Origin: JBQTIM01 sp052388135
GTDB taxonomy: Bacteria; Elusimicrobiota; Elusimicrobia; FEN-1173
Reading direction: 5' to 3'
Assembly (NCBI GenBank): GCA_052388135.1
Contig: JBQTIM010000127.1
Location: 1-44,921, forward strand
Length of the DNA: 44,921 nt
Shown here piece by piece: positions 33,394 through 41,525 of the stretch. The stretch's first letter is position 1. Every line of letters begins with the position of its first letter. A program made the position numbers and the translations under genes. The notes below the pieces were generated by a model. It was not told the DNA's origin. It worked only from the letters and a program-made list of their open reading frames with translations, and searched no databases.

Positions 33394-33939
33394 TCAGGCC
33401 GTTACCAGGAAGTCGCCCTTGTCGCGGAGGCCGGGACGGTTTTCCATGATGGATTTGTCCACCACCAAGATGCCGTCGGGCGTGGAGCTGACGGACACGC
33501 GCCAGAGGGGCTTGGGCGCGGGTCCCGCGATGACGTCGCCTTGCGGGTCGAAATTGGAGCCGTGGCAAGGACAGCGGAAGCGGGACTCGGCGGGAAACCA
33601 GTTGGGCGTGCAGCCCAGGTGCGTGCAGCGCGACCACAGGGCGTAAATGCCGTTGTTGTCGCGCACGATCCAGACGCGCTGCTCCTTGTTCACCGTCACG
33701 CCGTGGGGGATGTCCTTCACCGGCCCCAGCTTGAAGCGCTGGGAGGGCTCGTAAAGCACGTTGGGCAGCATGTAGCGGGCGGCGGAAGCGGCGCCCGCGG
33801 CCAGGAAGGCCGCCAAGGCGCCCCAGGCGGCCGTGATGAAGCCGCGGCGCGTCACGCCCTCCGACGGAGGGAGTTCGCCCTTGTTCTGAAAAGGTCGCGG
33901 GGTTTCCGGTGAGGCGGGGCTGGGCGTCGTGTCGGCCAT
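33394..33939 (-). CDS. Rieske iron-sulfur protein
   Basis: The 181-residue protein has a Tat-type N-terminus (TRRGFITAAWGALAAF at about 30-45, serving as membrane anchor) and the Rieske cluster motifs CTHLGC and CPCHGS, which bind the [2Fe-2S] centre through two Cys and two His. It is the first gene of the respiratory run and takes electrons from quinol at the cytochrome b Qo site. Confidence 0.95.
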   Translation of the reverse strand: MADTTPSPASPETPRPFQNKGELPPSEGVTRRGFITAAWGALAAFLAAGAASAARYMLPNVLYEPSQRFKLGPVKDIPHGVTVNKEQRVWIVRDNNGIYALWSRCTHLGCTPNWFPAESRFRCPCHGSNFDPQGDVIAGPAPKPLWRVSVSSTPDGILVVDKSIMENRPGLRDKGDFLVTA

Positions 33940-33972
33940 AAGTGGTGGCTCTGTTTCCTAGGGGATAGGTCC

Positions 33973-34020
33973 GTGAAAATTTTCACAAGGAGTTTATCAA
34001 TTCCCGCGCGCGGCTGTCAA
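33973..34020 (-). promoter_or_regulatory. Promoter and palindromic operator of the bc operon
   Basis: On the minus strand TTGACA (34020-34015) and GATAAA (33998-33993) are 16 bases apart. The perfect palindrome GTGAAAATTTTCAC (33973-33986) covers the predicted start point, where a repressor would block transcription. A related half (GTGAAATTTTTC, 34026-34037) lies just upstream of the -35. Confidence 0.55.
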
Positions 34021-34173
34021 TTCGCCGTGAAATTTTTCGGCGGTCGGGCCGCACAGCCGCGCCCCGCGACGACGGACGGCCTGTTTCGGCGGCTGAAAAA
34101 GAGATAATATCGCCGTCTATATAGGAAGGACACGCGCCGCCGGCCGCACGCCGGCGCGCCCGGCAAACCCTCT

Positions 34174-34875
34174 ATGACGTCACGCCACGATAAAAAAAGG
34201 TCATCTTCCCGCCGCGCCGTCGTGCTGTTGTCCGGGGGGTTGGACTCGGCCACGGCTTTGTCTTGGGCCTTGAAAACGAAGGGCTGGCGCTGCGCCTGCC
34301 TTTCCTTCGACTACGGCCAAAGGCACAGGCGCGAACTGCGCGCGGCGCGGGCCGTGGCGCGGGCGGCCCGGTGTCCTTTGCAAGTCGTCTCCTTCCGCCT
34401 GCCCTGGGGCGGCTCGAGCCTGCTGGGGGATGGAAAAATTCCCGCGCACGCTCCGTCGGACATCGGCCGCGGGCCCATTCCCTCCACCTACGTGCCGGCG
34501 CGCAACACGATCTTTTTGTCTTTCGCTCTGTCCTGGGCCGACGCCTGGGGCGCCGAAAACATCGTGCTCGGAGCCAACGCCCTGGATTACTCCGGCTACC
34601 CGGACTGCCGGCCGCGTTATCTGAACGCTTTTCAGAAAACCGCCCGCCTCGGAACGCGCCTGGGCGCCCAAGGGCGGCGGCCCCTGCGGGTCTGGGCGCC
34701 CCTGCTCCGGCTGACGAAGGCCGGCATCATCAAAATGGGCGCGCGCCTAGGGACGCCTTACGAAAAAACCTGGTCGTGCTACCGCGGCGGCCGGCGGCCC
34801 TGCGGAGCCTGCGACTCCTGCATCCTCCGCCGGAAAGGTTTCCAGGAAGCGAAGGCCGCCGATCCTCTTTTTTAA
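34174..34875 (+). CDS. queC: 7-cyano-7-deazaguanine synthase
   Basis: The 233-residue protein has the PP-loop ATP motif LLSGGLDSATAL near residue 18, FDYGQRH and VPARNTIFLS, plus the C-terminal zinc site with four Cys (WSCYRGG, then PCGACDSC). It converts CDG to preQ0 in the queuosine pathway. Residues 1-13 are a basic Ser-rich lead. queE follows after 96 bases, consistent with a shared pathway; queD and queF are not in the window. Confidence 0.95.
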   Translation: MTSRHDKKRSSSRRAVVLLSGGLDSATALSWALKTKGWRCACLSFDYGQRHRRELRAARAVARAARCPLQVVSFRLPWGGSSLLGDGKIPAHAPSDIGRGPIPSTYVPARNTIFLSFALSWADAWGAENIVLGANALDYSGYPDCRPRYLNAFQKTARLGTRLGAQGRRPLRVWAPLLRLTKAGIIKMGARLGTPYEKTWSCYRGGRRPCGACDSCILRRKGFQEAKAADPLF

Positions 34876-34971
34876 GTATCATATAGATCGCCGCCCCGGC
34901 GGAAGCCGAGCCGGGGCCGCTGCATTCGCGCGCCTCCGACGGAACGGGGCGCTTGCGGGAAACGGACGGAC

Positions 34972-35700
34972 ATGGCCAAAGGATACGTCTCCGAAATTTT
35001 TTCCAGCCTTCAGGGCGAGGGGATCCACGTGGGCGAACGGCAGATCTTCATCCGCCTGGCGGGATGCCCCTGGCGCTGCCGCTATTGCGACACGCCCGGC
35101 AGCCTCTCGGCGGAGTCCGGGGAGGCGCTCTCGGTGGAGGACGTGCTGGACCGCGTCCACCATTTGCGCGAGGAGCGGCCCCACCGCACGGTCAGCCTCA
35201 CCGGCGGCGAGCCCTTGTCCCAGGCCGAATTCTTGTCGGCGCTCCTGCCGGCCCTGCGCCGCCTGGGCCTGCGCACCTATTTGGAAACCAGCGGCACCAT
35301 GCCCGAGGCCCTGCGCCGCGTCGTGGGCGAGTGCGACGTGGTGGCCATGGACATCAAGCTCCCCTCGGCGGCGGGCCGGCCGTTCTGGGAGGAGCACCGC
35401 GAATTCCTCAGCCTCGCCGGAGGCCGCGCCTTCGTGAAGCTCGTGCTCACCGACGAAAGCACCCAGGACGAATTTGAGGCTTCCCTGAGGCTCCTGGCCG
35501 CCGCCGATCCCGTGCCGGCGCTGATCCTTCAGCCCGTCACGGCCGTGGAGAATTTGGAGTCGCGCTTGAAAGGCGGCGCCGCCGGGGCCGTGCGCCCTCC
35601 GCCCGCCCACAGGATCATCCAGTGGTGGGAATTGGCCCGCCAGCGCCTGCCCGACGTGCGCCTGGTCCCGCAGATGCATCCCGTGTGGGGGCTGCCGTGA
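34972..35700 (+). CDS. queE: 7-carboxy-7-deazaguanine synthase (radical SAM)
   Basis: The 242-residue protein has the radical-SAM motif CPWRCRYC (C32, C36, C39: CX3CX2C), preceded by SEIFSSLQGEG, the standard QueE opening, and followed by TGGEPL. It turns 6-carboxytetrahydropterin into CDG, the substrate for QueC. The end overlaps the rRNA methyltransferase start (GTGA). Confidence 0.95.
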   Translation: MAKGYVSEIFSSLQGEGIHVGERQIFIRLAGCPWRCRYCDTPGSLSAESGEALSVEDVLDRVHHLREERPHRTVSLTGGEPLSQAEFLSALLPALRRLGLRTYLETSGTMPEALRRVVGECDVVAMDIKLPSAAGRPFWEEHREFLSLAGGRAFVKLVLTDESTQDEFEASLRLLAAADPVPALILQPVTAVENLESRLKGGAAGAVRPPPAHRIIQWWELARQRLPDVRLVPQMHPVWGLP

Positions 35701-36935
35701 CGGCCGACGCCGAGCGCGCCGCGGAGAAGAAGGCGCCCGCCGCCGCCGAACCCGCTCCGTCCGCCGCCGGGGGCTTCCCCCGGGTCGTCCTCAAACCCCA
35801 GGAGGACCGCCGCATCCGCCGCGGCCATCTTTGGGTTTTCTCCAACGAAGTTCAAAGCGCCCCGCCGGAACTGGGCGCCGGCGAAGCGGTCCATTTTTAC
35901 AACGCGCGCGGGCAGTTTCTGGGCGTCGGTTTCTACAACCCCCATTCGCTCATCGCCGGCCGCCTGCTGGACCGCCACCCCGTCGCGCCCGACGCCGCTT
36001 TCTTTGAAACCCGCCTGCGGCGCGCCCTGGACATGCGGGAGCGCGTTTACGGCGGCGCGGCCTACCGCTGGGTCTTCGGCGAGTCCGACGACCTGCCGGG
36101 CCTCATCATCGACCGCTACGGCGACGTCTGCGTTTTGGAATCCTACGCCGCCGGCATGGACCGCCTTCTGCCGGCGATCCTGGAGGCCCTGGCGAAGATC
36201 CATCCCTGGAAAGCCGTCGTCCTGCGCAACGACGCGCCGGCCAGGACGCTGGAAAATTTGCCGCGCGCCGTGGACGTGGCGTCGGGCGCGGTGGACAGCC
36301 CCCACGTCTTCGAACTGGACGGCCTGAAGATCGCCGCCGACCCTCTGGGAGGCCAGAAGACCGGCTTCTTCTTCGACCAGCGCGACAACCGCGCCGCCCT
36401 GGCGCCCTTCTGCCCGGGCCGCCGGGTGCTGGACGTTTTCTGCCACACCGGCGGCTTCGGCCTCTGGGCCGCCAAAGCCGGGGCCGCGCGCGTGACGGGC
36501 GTGGACGACTCCGAGCCCGCCCTGGCCCTGGCGCGGCGCAACGCGGCGGAGAACGGTTTCGCCGAAAGGATGACCTTCGAGAAAGCCGAAGCCTTCGCGT
36601 ACCTCGGCGGCCTCAAGGAAAATTTCGACGTGGTGGTGCTGGACCCGCCGCGCCTGGCGCCTTCCAAGAAGAATCTTCCCGCCGCCCGCGAAGCCTACAT
36701 CCGGTTGAACGCCTTGGGCCTGCGCCGCGTCACCGGCGGCGGTTTCCTGGCCACGGCCTCCTGCTCCCAGCACGTGGACCGCGAGGAGTTCCGCCAAATC
36801 CTCTCCCGCGCCGCCCACACGTCCGGCCGCCGCGCGCGCCTCGTCCACTGGGGCGGCCAAGCCAAGGACCACCCCGTGCGCCTCTCCATGCCCGAGACAG
36901 AATATTTAAAGTTCGCGATATTGCACGTGAGTTGA
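35697..36935 (+). CDS. RlmI-type 23S rRNA (cytosine-C5) methyltransferase
   Basis: The start is taken as GTG 35697, overlapping the queE stop; the longer frame upstream is a shadow. The 412-residue product has a low-complexity lead of about 27 residues, a PUA domain (VVLKPQEDRRIRRGHLWVFS), a central GGQKTGFFFDQRDNRA segment, the SAM motif VLDVFCHTGGFGLWAA, the catalytic VLDPPRLAPS and a C-terminal TASCSQHV. These fit RlmI (m5C1962 of 23S rRNA) and relatives. The exact target base is assumed from the family. Confidence 0.85.
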   Translation: MTADAERAAEKKAPAAAEPAPSAAGGFPRVVLKPQEDRRIRRGHLWVFSNEVQSAPPELGAGEAVHFYNARGQFLGVGFYNPHSLIAGRLLDRHPVAPDAAFFETRLRRALDMRERVYGGAAYRWVFGESDDLPGLIIDRYGDVCVLESYAAGMDRLLPAILEALAKIHPWKAVVLRNDAPARTLENLPRAVDVASGAVDSPHVFELDGLKIAADPLGGQKTGFFFDQRDNRAALAPFCPGRRVLDVFCHTGGFGLWAAKAGAARVTGVDDSEPALALARRNAAENGFAERMTFEKAEAFAYLGGLKENFDVVVLDPPRLAPSKKNLPAAREAYIRLNALGLRRVTGGGFLATASCSQHVDREEFRQILSRAAHTSGRRARLVHWGGQAKDHPVRLSMPETEYLKFAILHVS

Positions 36936-36977
36936 AGAAGTGACCTTCCATTTCAGGATCAAAATGAGGGCAGAGTC

Positions 36978-37161
36978 CCAGGGGCTCCACCCCTGGACCC
37001 GGCCATACTTTCTTTGTGCTTGTCCAAAAAGAAAGTATGGAGAAAGAAAAAGGACACCCCCGGTGGCCTGCGCGCGCCCTTTTTGCGGCGGCCCGACATT
37101 CCGGCCCCTCAACGTCCCATCGGGGCCATCAGGTCGGGCCTCCCTCTCCGCAAAAAGGGCG
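36978..37161 (+). repeat. Strongly folded multi-hairpin repeat ahead of murC
   Basis: Three separate inverted repeats fill most of the 281-base gap. CCAGGGG/CCCCTGG lies at 36978-36996. A 13-pair stem CCATACTTTCTTT/AAAGAAAGTATGG lies at 37003-37040. A nested structure follows with CGCCCTTTTTGCGG/CCGCAAAAAGGGCG (37075-37088 with 37148-37161), GGCCCGAC/GTCGGGCC (37090-37097 with 37133-37140) and GGCCCC/GGGGCC inside. An AAAGAAAGTATGG stem followed by AAAGGACACCCC resembles a dispersed repeat I recall in proteobacterial genomes. No coding signal was recognised in it. Confidence 0.7.
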
Positions 37162-37216
37162 TGCTCGAAACGCCACAGGGGGCCCCGTACGGCACGTCCC
37201 AAACCCGCCCAAACGC

Positions 37217-38590
37217 ATGTTTAAAAAAATCCAGCGCATCCATTTCATCGGCATCGGCGGCTCGGGCATGAGCGGCATCGCCGAAGTTCTGTTGACCTTG
37301 GGCTACAAGGTGTCCGGCAGCGATTTGAAGGAAACGGACGTGACCCGGCGGCTGGCGGGGCTGGGCGCGCGGGTGTTCATCGGCCACAAGGCGGACCAGG
37401 TGGCGGACGCCCACGTGACGGTCACCTCCACGGCGGTGGGGCCCGACAACCCGGAACTGCGGGAGGCCTTGAGCCGAAAAATCCCCGTCATCCCCCGCAT
37501 CGAAATGCTGGCGGAGCTGGCGCGCTTAAAATACACCATCGCCGTGGCCGGCACCCACGGAAAGACCACCACCACCTCGCTGGTCTCTCTCATCCTTCAG
37601 GCGGGGGGGCTGGACCCGACGGTGATCATCGGCGGGCGCCTCCACAACCTGGGCACCGGGGCCCGGGTGGGCTGCGGAGAATATCTGGTGGCGGAGGCCG
37701 ACGAATCCGACGGATCCTTCCTGAAGCTGACGCCCGCGCTGGCCGTCGTCACCAACATAGACAACGACCACCTGGATTACTGGCGGCGCATGCAGTCCCT
37801 CTACGCCGGCTTCGAGCAGTTCGCCAACAAGGTGCCTTTCTACGGGGCCGTGATCCTCTGCGCCGACGATCCGGGCGCGCGGAAAATTTTGCCGCGGGTG
37901 CGGCGGCCGCTGGTCACCTACGGGCTTTCCGCCGAGGCGGACGTGCGGGCCGTGGACATCCAGGCCGCGCCGGGGAAAACGACGTACGTGATCCAGCGGG
38001 GCCGGGAGCCGCTGGGCCGCATGGAGTGGTCCGTGCCCGGCCGGCACAACGTCGTCAACTCGCTGGCGGCCGCGGCCGTGGGGCTGGAGCTGGGCGTCCC
38101 GTTCAAGACCATCGCCGAGGCCATGTCCTCTTTTAAAGGCGTGGGGCGCCGGCTGGAGTTGAAAGGCGAGGCCGGCGGCGTGACCGTGGTGGACGACTAC
38201 GGCCACCACCCGACGGAAATCCGCGCCACCCTCCAGGCCGTCAAAGAGCGCTGGCCCGGCCGCCGCTGCCTGGTGCTTTTCCAGCCGCACCGCTACACGC
38301 GAACCAAATTGCTGGCCGACCATTTCGCCGAAAGCTTCGCCGCCGCGGACGCCCTGTTCCTCATGGACATCTACCCAGCCGGCGAGCCGCCCCTGGAAGG
38401 CGTCGACAGCGCGTGGCTGGCCGGCCGCTTCGCCGCCAAGAAATTGCAGGCGTCGGCGCCGCCCAAGGATGAGGTGTTGCCCGCCCTGCTCCAGGCCGTG
38501 CGGCCCGGCGACGTGGTGGTGACCGTGGGCGCCGGCGACGTGTGGAAAATGGGCGAGGAGCTGGTGAAGAAGCTGTCCAACGGCCGATGA
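37217..38590 (+). CDS. murC: UDP-N-acetylmuramate-L-alanine ligase
   Basis: The start is ATG 37217 (MFKKIQRIHFIGIGGSGMSG); the frame is open further upstream but only through the folded repeat. The 457-residue protein has the Mur-ligase ATP motif GTHGKTTTT at about residues 116-124, EADESDGSF and the C-terminal VVDDYGHHPTE. It adds L-Ala to UDP-MurNAc in peptidoglycan synthesis. It heads the cell-wall/division block. Confidence 0.95.
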   Translation: MFKKIQRIHFIGIGGSGMSGIAEVLLTLGYKVSGSDLKETDVTRRLAGLGARVFIGHKADQVADAHVTVTSTAVGPDNPELREALSRKIPVIPRIEMLAELARLKYTIAVAGTHGKTTTTSLVSLILQAGGLDPTVIIGGRLHNLGTGARVGCGEYLVAEADESDGSFLKLTPALAVVTNIDNDHLDYWRRMQSLYAGFEQFANKVPFYGAVILCADDPGARKILPRVRRPLVTYGLSAEADVRAVDIQAAPGKTTYVIQRGREPLGRMEWSVPGRHNVVNSLAAAAVGLELGVPFKTIAEAMSSFKGVGRRLELKGEAGGVTVVDDYGHHPTEIRATLQAVKERWPGRRCLVLFQPHRYTRTKLLADHFAESFAAADALFLMDIYPAGEPPLEGVDSAWLAGRFAAKKLQASAPPKDEVLPALLQAVRPGDVVVTVGAGDVWKMGEELVKKLSNGR

Positions 38591-38662
38591 AGACCCCGCG
38601 GGCGCGGCCTTTTTCCGCCGGGAGCCGCCGTTTCCGCGACGACCATCGGGAATAACCCCGCC

Positions 38663-39571
38663 ATGTCTCAAACCCCTTCCGCCCTGGCCGAAGAGCTCGC
38701 GCCGCTGGTCGCCCGCGTCAAGCCCGGCGAGCTTATGTCGCGCCATTCCACCTTCGGCATCGGCGGCCCCGCCGATTTTTACGTCGAAGTGAAGACCGAG
38801 GCGCAAGCGAAAAACCTCATGCGCTGGACGCGGGACCGGAACCTGCCTCTTTTTCCCGTGGGGCAGGGGTCCAATCTGCTGGTGGGGGACAAGGGCCTCA
38901 GGGGCGTGGTGGTTCGCCTTCGGGGCGAGCTGGAGGAGGCGGTTTTCGACGGGGACAACGTCACGGTGGGCGCGGGGGCGGCTTGGCCCTCTTTCGCCAA
39001 GAAATGCGCCGAGCGGGGGCTGGCCGGCGCGGAGCCCATGGTGGGCGTGCCGGGCACCATCGGCGGCGGGCTGATGACCAACGCGGGCACGCCGGAGGGG
39101 GACACCGGCTCCCTGGTGGAGTCCGTGGACGTGCTGGAACCCTCCGGCGAAACCGTGACGGTGGAGAAAAAAGACATGGTCTTCCGCTACCGCCACTCCA
39201 GCCTGAAAGGCCGCTTCGTTTTGCGCGCGCGGCTCAAATTGCGACGAGAAAATGGAAATGATATCATGGCCCGTCTGCAAAAACAGCTGGACCGCCGGGC
39301 GAAAACGCAGCCTTTGGGCACGTACAACGTCGGCTCGATTTTCAAGAACCCGCCCGGAGACCACGCGGCCCGCCTGGTGGAGGCCGCCGGCCTCAAGGGT
39401 GTGCGGGAGGGCGGCGCGCAGGTGTCGCCGCGCCACGCCAATTTCATCGTCAACGCGGACCGCGCCACGGCGGCGGACGTTCGCCGGCTCATTGACAGGA
39501 TCCGCCGCGAGGTGGCCGAAAAGTTCAACGTGCAGTTGGAGCTGGAGGTCATGCCCGTGGGAGAACCGTGA
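38663..39571 (+). CDS. murB: UDP-N-acetylenolpyruvoylglucosamine reductase
   Basis: The 302-residue FAD enzyme starts at ATG 38663 without an obvious Shine-Dalgarno. Motifs: HSTFGIGGPADFYVE, VGQGSNLLV, GVPGTIGGGLMTNAG, VGSIFKNP (catalytic Ser region) and LVEAAGLKG. The length and lack of an extra domain fit the type IIa/IIb short form. It reduces the enolpyruvyl group to make UDP-MurNAc, the substrate of MurC. Confidence 0.94.
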   Translation: MSQTPSALAEELAPLVARVKPGELMSRHSTFGIGGPADFYVEVKTEAQAKNLMRWTRDRNLPLFPVGQGSNLLVGDKGLRGVVVRLRGELEEAVFDGDNVTVGAGAAWPSFAKKCAERGLAGAEPMVGVPGTIGGGLMTNAGTPEGDTGSLVESVDVLEPSGETVTVEKKDMVFRYRHSSLKGRFVLRARLKLRRENGNDIMARLQKQLDRRAKTQPLGTYNVGSIFKNPPGDHAARLVEAAGLKGVREGGAQVSPRHANFIVNADRATAADVRRLIDRIRREVAEKFNVQLELEVMPVGEP

Positions 39572-39575
39572 CATT

Positions 39576-39675
39576 GCGGATTGGGAAGCGCGGAGTGCGG
39601 AGTGAAAGGCAAGGCCATTAACCGTCCGGATGCCGGTTCGCGCTTTAATTCCGCGACCCGCGATCCGCGATCGGC
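39576..39675 (+). repeat. Inverted heptamer-array element II (murB-ddl spacer)
   Basis: The left arm 39576-39603 is GCGGATT, GGGAAGC, GCGGAGT, GCGGAGT. The right arm 39648-39675 on the other strand reads GCCGATC, GCGGATC, GCGGGTC, GCGGAAT. It overlaps the predicted 5' end of ddl. Confidence 0.6.
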
Positions 39676-40666
39676 AATATTAAGGGTCCTCCGGAAGAAA
39701 AAAATCGGCGTTCTCTACGGCGGCCTCTCCGCCGAGCGCGCCATATCCTTGAAGAGCGCCGCGGCCGTTTTGGCGGCGTTGCGGCGCCTGCGGCTTCCGG
39801 CGGCGGGCATCGAGGTGGGGCCCCGGGCGGCGGAGAAGATTTTGCGGGCGCGGGTGGGCGTGGCCTTCCTGGCGGCCCACGGGTCCTTGGGCGAAGACGG
39901 CTGCCTCCAGGGGCTGTTGGAAATTTTGGGCGTTCCTTACACCGGCAGCGGGGTTCTGGCCAGCGCGCTGGCCATGCACAAACCCACGGCCAAGCGGCTC
40001 TTTCAATCGGCGGGCCTGCCGACGCCCCGCGGCTTTGTGGTCCGCGCCGGAGAAGCCGCCCCTTCTCCTTCCTTCCGCCGGCCTTGGGTCGTGAAGCCGG
40101 CTTCCCAGGGTTCCGCCATAGGCATAGGGATCGTCCGCCGGCCGTCCCAATGGAAACCGGCCCTGCGCCGCGCCTTCGCCGTGGAGCCGGAGGTTTTGGC
40201 GGAGCGGCTCGTGCCCGGCACGGAGGTGACCGTGGCCGTCCTGGACGGCCGCGCCCTGCCCGTGGTGGAGATCGTTCCCCGGCACGCCTTCTACGATTAC
40301 CATTCCAAATACGCCAAGGGAGGCTCCCGGCACATCGTTCCGGCCCGGCTGGCCGCCTCCGTTCAGGCGGAGGCCGCGCGGCTGGCCGTCCGGGCCTGCG
40401 AGGCGCTGGGCTGCCGCCATTTCGCCCGGGTGGACCTCATCGTTCCCAGCGCCGGCCGCCCGCAAATTTTGGAGGTGAACACCTTGCCGGGCCTCACCGC
40501 CGTTTCTCTTTTTCCCGACGCCGCGCGGGCCGCGGGCATGGGCTTCGACGATTTGATTTTGGAGATGCTTTCCCTGGCCCTGCGTGACGCGTGCGCGGCG
40601 CGCGGAAGAAAAGCGGGAACGGCGGTCCGCGGCGCTTCTCCGCGTTCTTCCGCTCCGGGGCTTTAA
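39602..40666 (+). CDS. ddl: D-alanine-D-alanine ligase
   Basis: The core begins with KKKIGVLYGGLSAERAIS and includes FLAAHGSLGEDGCLQG, PYTGSGVLASALAMHK, WVVKPASQGSAIGIGI (ATP-grasp) and ILEVNTLPGLT. It makes the D-Ala-D-Ala dipeptide for MurF. The start is uncertain: between the repeat and the first conserved residues there is no ATG, GTG or TTG in frame, so the first usable codons are GTG 39602 or TTG 39581, both inside the heptamer element. With GTG 39602 about 30 extra residues precede the core. A rare ATA at 39677 is the other option. Confidence 0.9.
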   Translation: MKGKAINRPDAGSRFNSATRDPRSAILRVLRKKKIGVLYGGLSAERAISLKSAAAVLAALRRLRLPAAGIEVGPRAAEKILRARVGVAFLAAHGSLGEDGCLQGLLEILGVPYTGSGVLASALAMHKPTAKRLFQSAGLPTPRGFVVRAGEAAPSPSFRRPWVVKPASQGSAIGIGIVRRPSQWKPALRRAFAVEPEVLAERLVPGTEVTVAVLDGRALPVVEIVPRHAFYDYHSKYAKGGSRHIVPARLAASVQAEAARLAVRACEALGCRHFARVDLIVPSAGRPQILEVNTLPGLTAVSLFPDAARAAGMGFDDLILEMLSLALRDACAARGRKAGTAVRGASPRSSAPGL

Positions 40667-40672
40667 CTCCGG

Positions 40673-41524
40673 GTGCGGTCCCGGCGGCACAAGGTCACGC
40701 TCCGCCGCAGCCACGCGGTTTACCGGTGGCGGTCGGCGCTGCGGGCGCTGGGCTGGCTCTTGCGCGCGGCGGCCGTGGCGGCGGCGGGCGCTTATTTGTT
40801 CTCGGCGGCCAACGGGTTCTGGCGCGAATCGCCGTGGCTGCGGATCCGCCGGGTGGAAACCACCGGCGCGGCGCCCGCGGCCCTCGGCCACGAGCTCGGC
40901 GTGAGGGCGGGCGACCATCTTTTCGGTTTCTCGGCGGGGACGGCGGCGGCGCGGCTCATGGAGGCCCATCCCGAGCTCGCGCGGGTCGGCGTGGATCGGC
41001 GATGGAACCGGACCCTGCGCGTAACGGCCGAAGAGCGGGTGCCCCTGGCGCGCGTTTGGGAGAACGGCCGGTGGGAAGGCGTGGACGCCGACGGGTTCGT
41101 TTTCCCCTTGCGGTCGGCGCGGTTTTCGCCCGAAGATTTGCCCGTCCTGTCCGGCGCCTCGGGGAACAGGGCCGCCGAGGTTCTCCGCTTCGTCGGCGCC
41201 CTGCGGGACGCCGGCGCCGACTGGCCGCGGGACTTGCTCAAGGTGAAGGACGACGCCGGCGGCGTGACCTTTTTCCTCAAAGACGGCACGCCGGTGCGCT
41301 GGGGCGAGGCCCCGGTGGAGGACGACGTTTTGCGAAAGAAAGCGGACCGCCTCGCCCGCGTTTTGGCCCACGAGGCCCTGGCGGAGGGGGCCGAGTACGT
41401 GCGTTTCGTGGACGAGGACCGCATCGCGGTCAAGATCGGCGGCAGGGACCCGGCGGCCGGAGACGGAAAGCGGATGGAATCCGCCCCGCCTTCGGCGCCC
41501 GCCCCCCGCTCCCCAGGGAGATAA
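40673..41524 (+). CDS. ftsQ: Cell division protein FtsQ
   Basis: The 283-residue protein starts at GTG 40673, six bases after ddl. It has a basic cytoplasmic lead, one membrane helix (about 26-46, LGWLLRAAAVAAAGAYLFSA), a POTRA domain (WLRIRRVETTGAAPAALGHE, then GDHLFGFS) and an FtsQ beta domain. A Pro-rich C-terminus follows. Identity rests on position between ddl and ftsA and the helix-POTRA plan. It links early and late divisome proteins. Confidence 0.88.
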   Translation: MRSRRHKVTLRRSHAVYRWRSALRALGWLLRAAAVAAAGAYLFSAANGFWRESPWLRIRRVETTGAAPAALGHELGVRAGDHLFGFSAGTAAARLMEAHPELARVGVDRRWNRTLRVTAEERVPLARVWENGRWEGVDADGFVFPLRSARFSPEDLPVLSGASGNRAAEVLRFVGALRDAGADWPRDLLKVKDDAGGVTFFLKDGTPVRWGEAPVEDDVLRKKADRLARVLAHEALAEGAEYVRFVDEDRIAVKIGGRDPAAGDGKRMESAPPSAPAPRSPGR

Positions 41525-41525
41525 C

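Noticed and set aside
37016..37216. Possible 67-residue N-terminal extension of murC
   Set aside because: The extension is translated from the hairpin repeat and the MurC family start matches ATG 37217.
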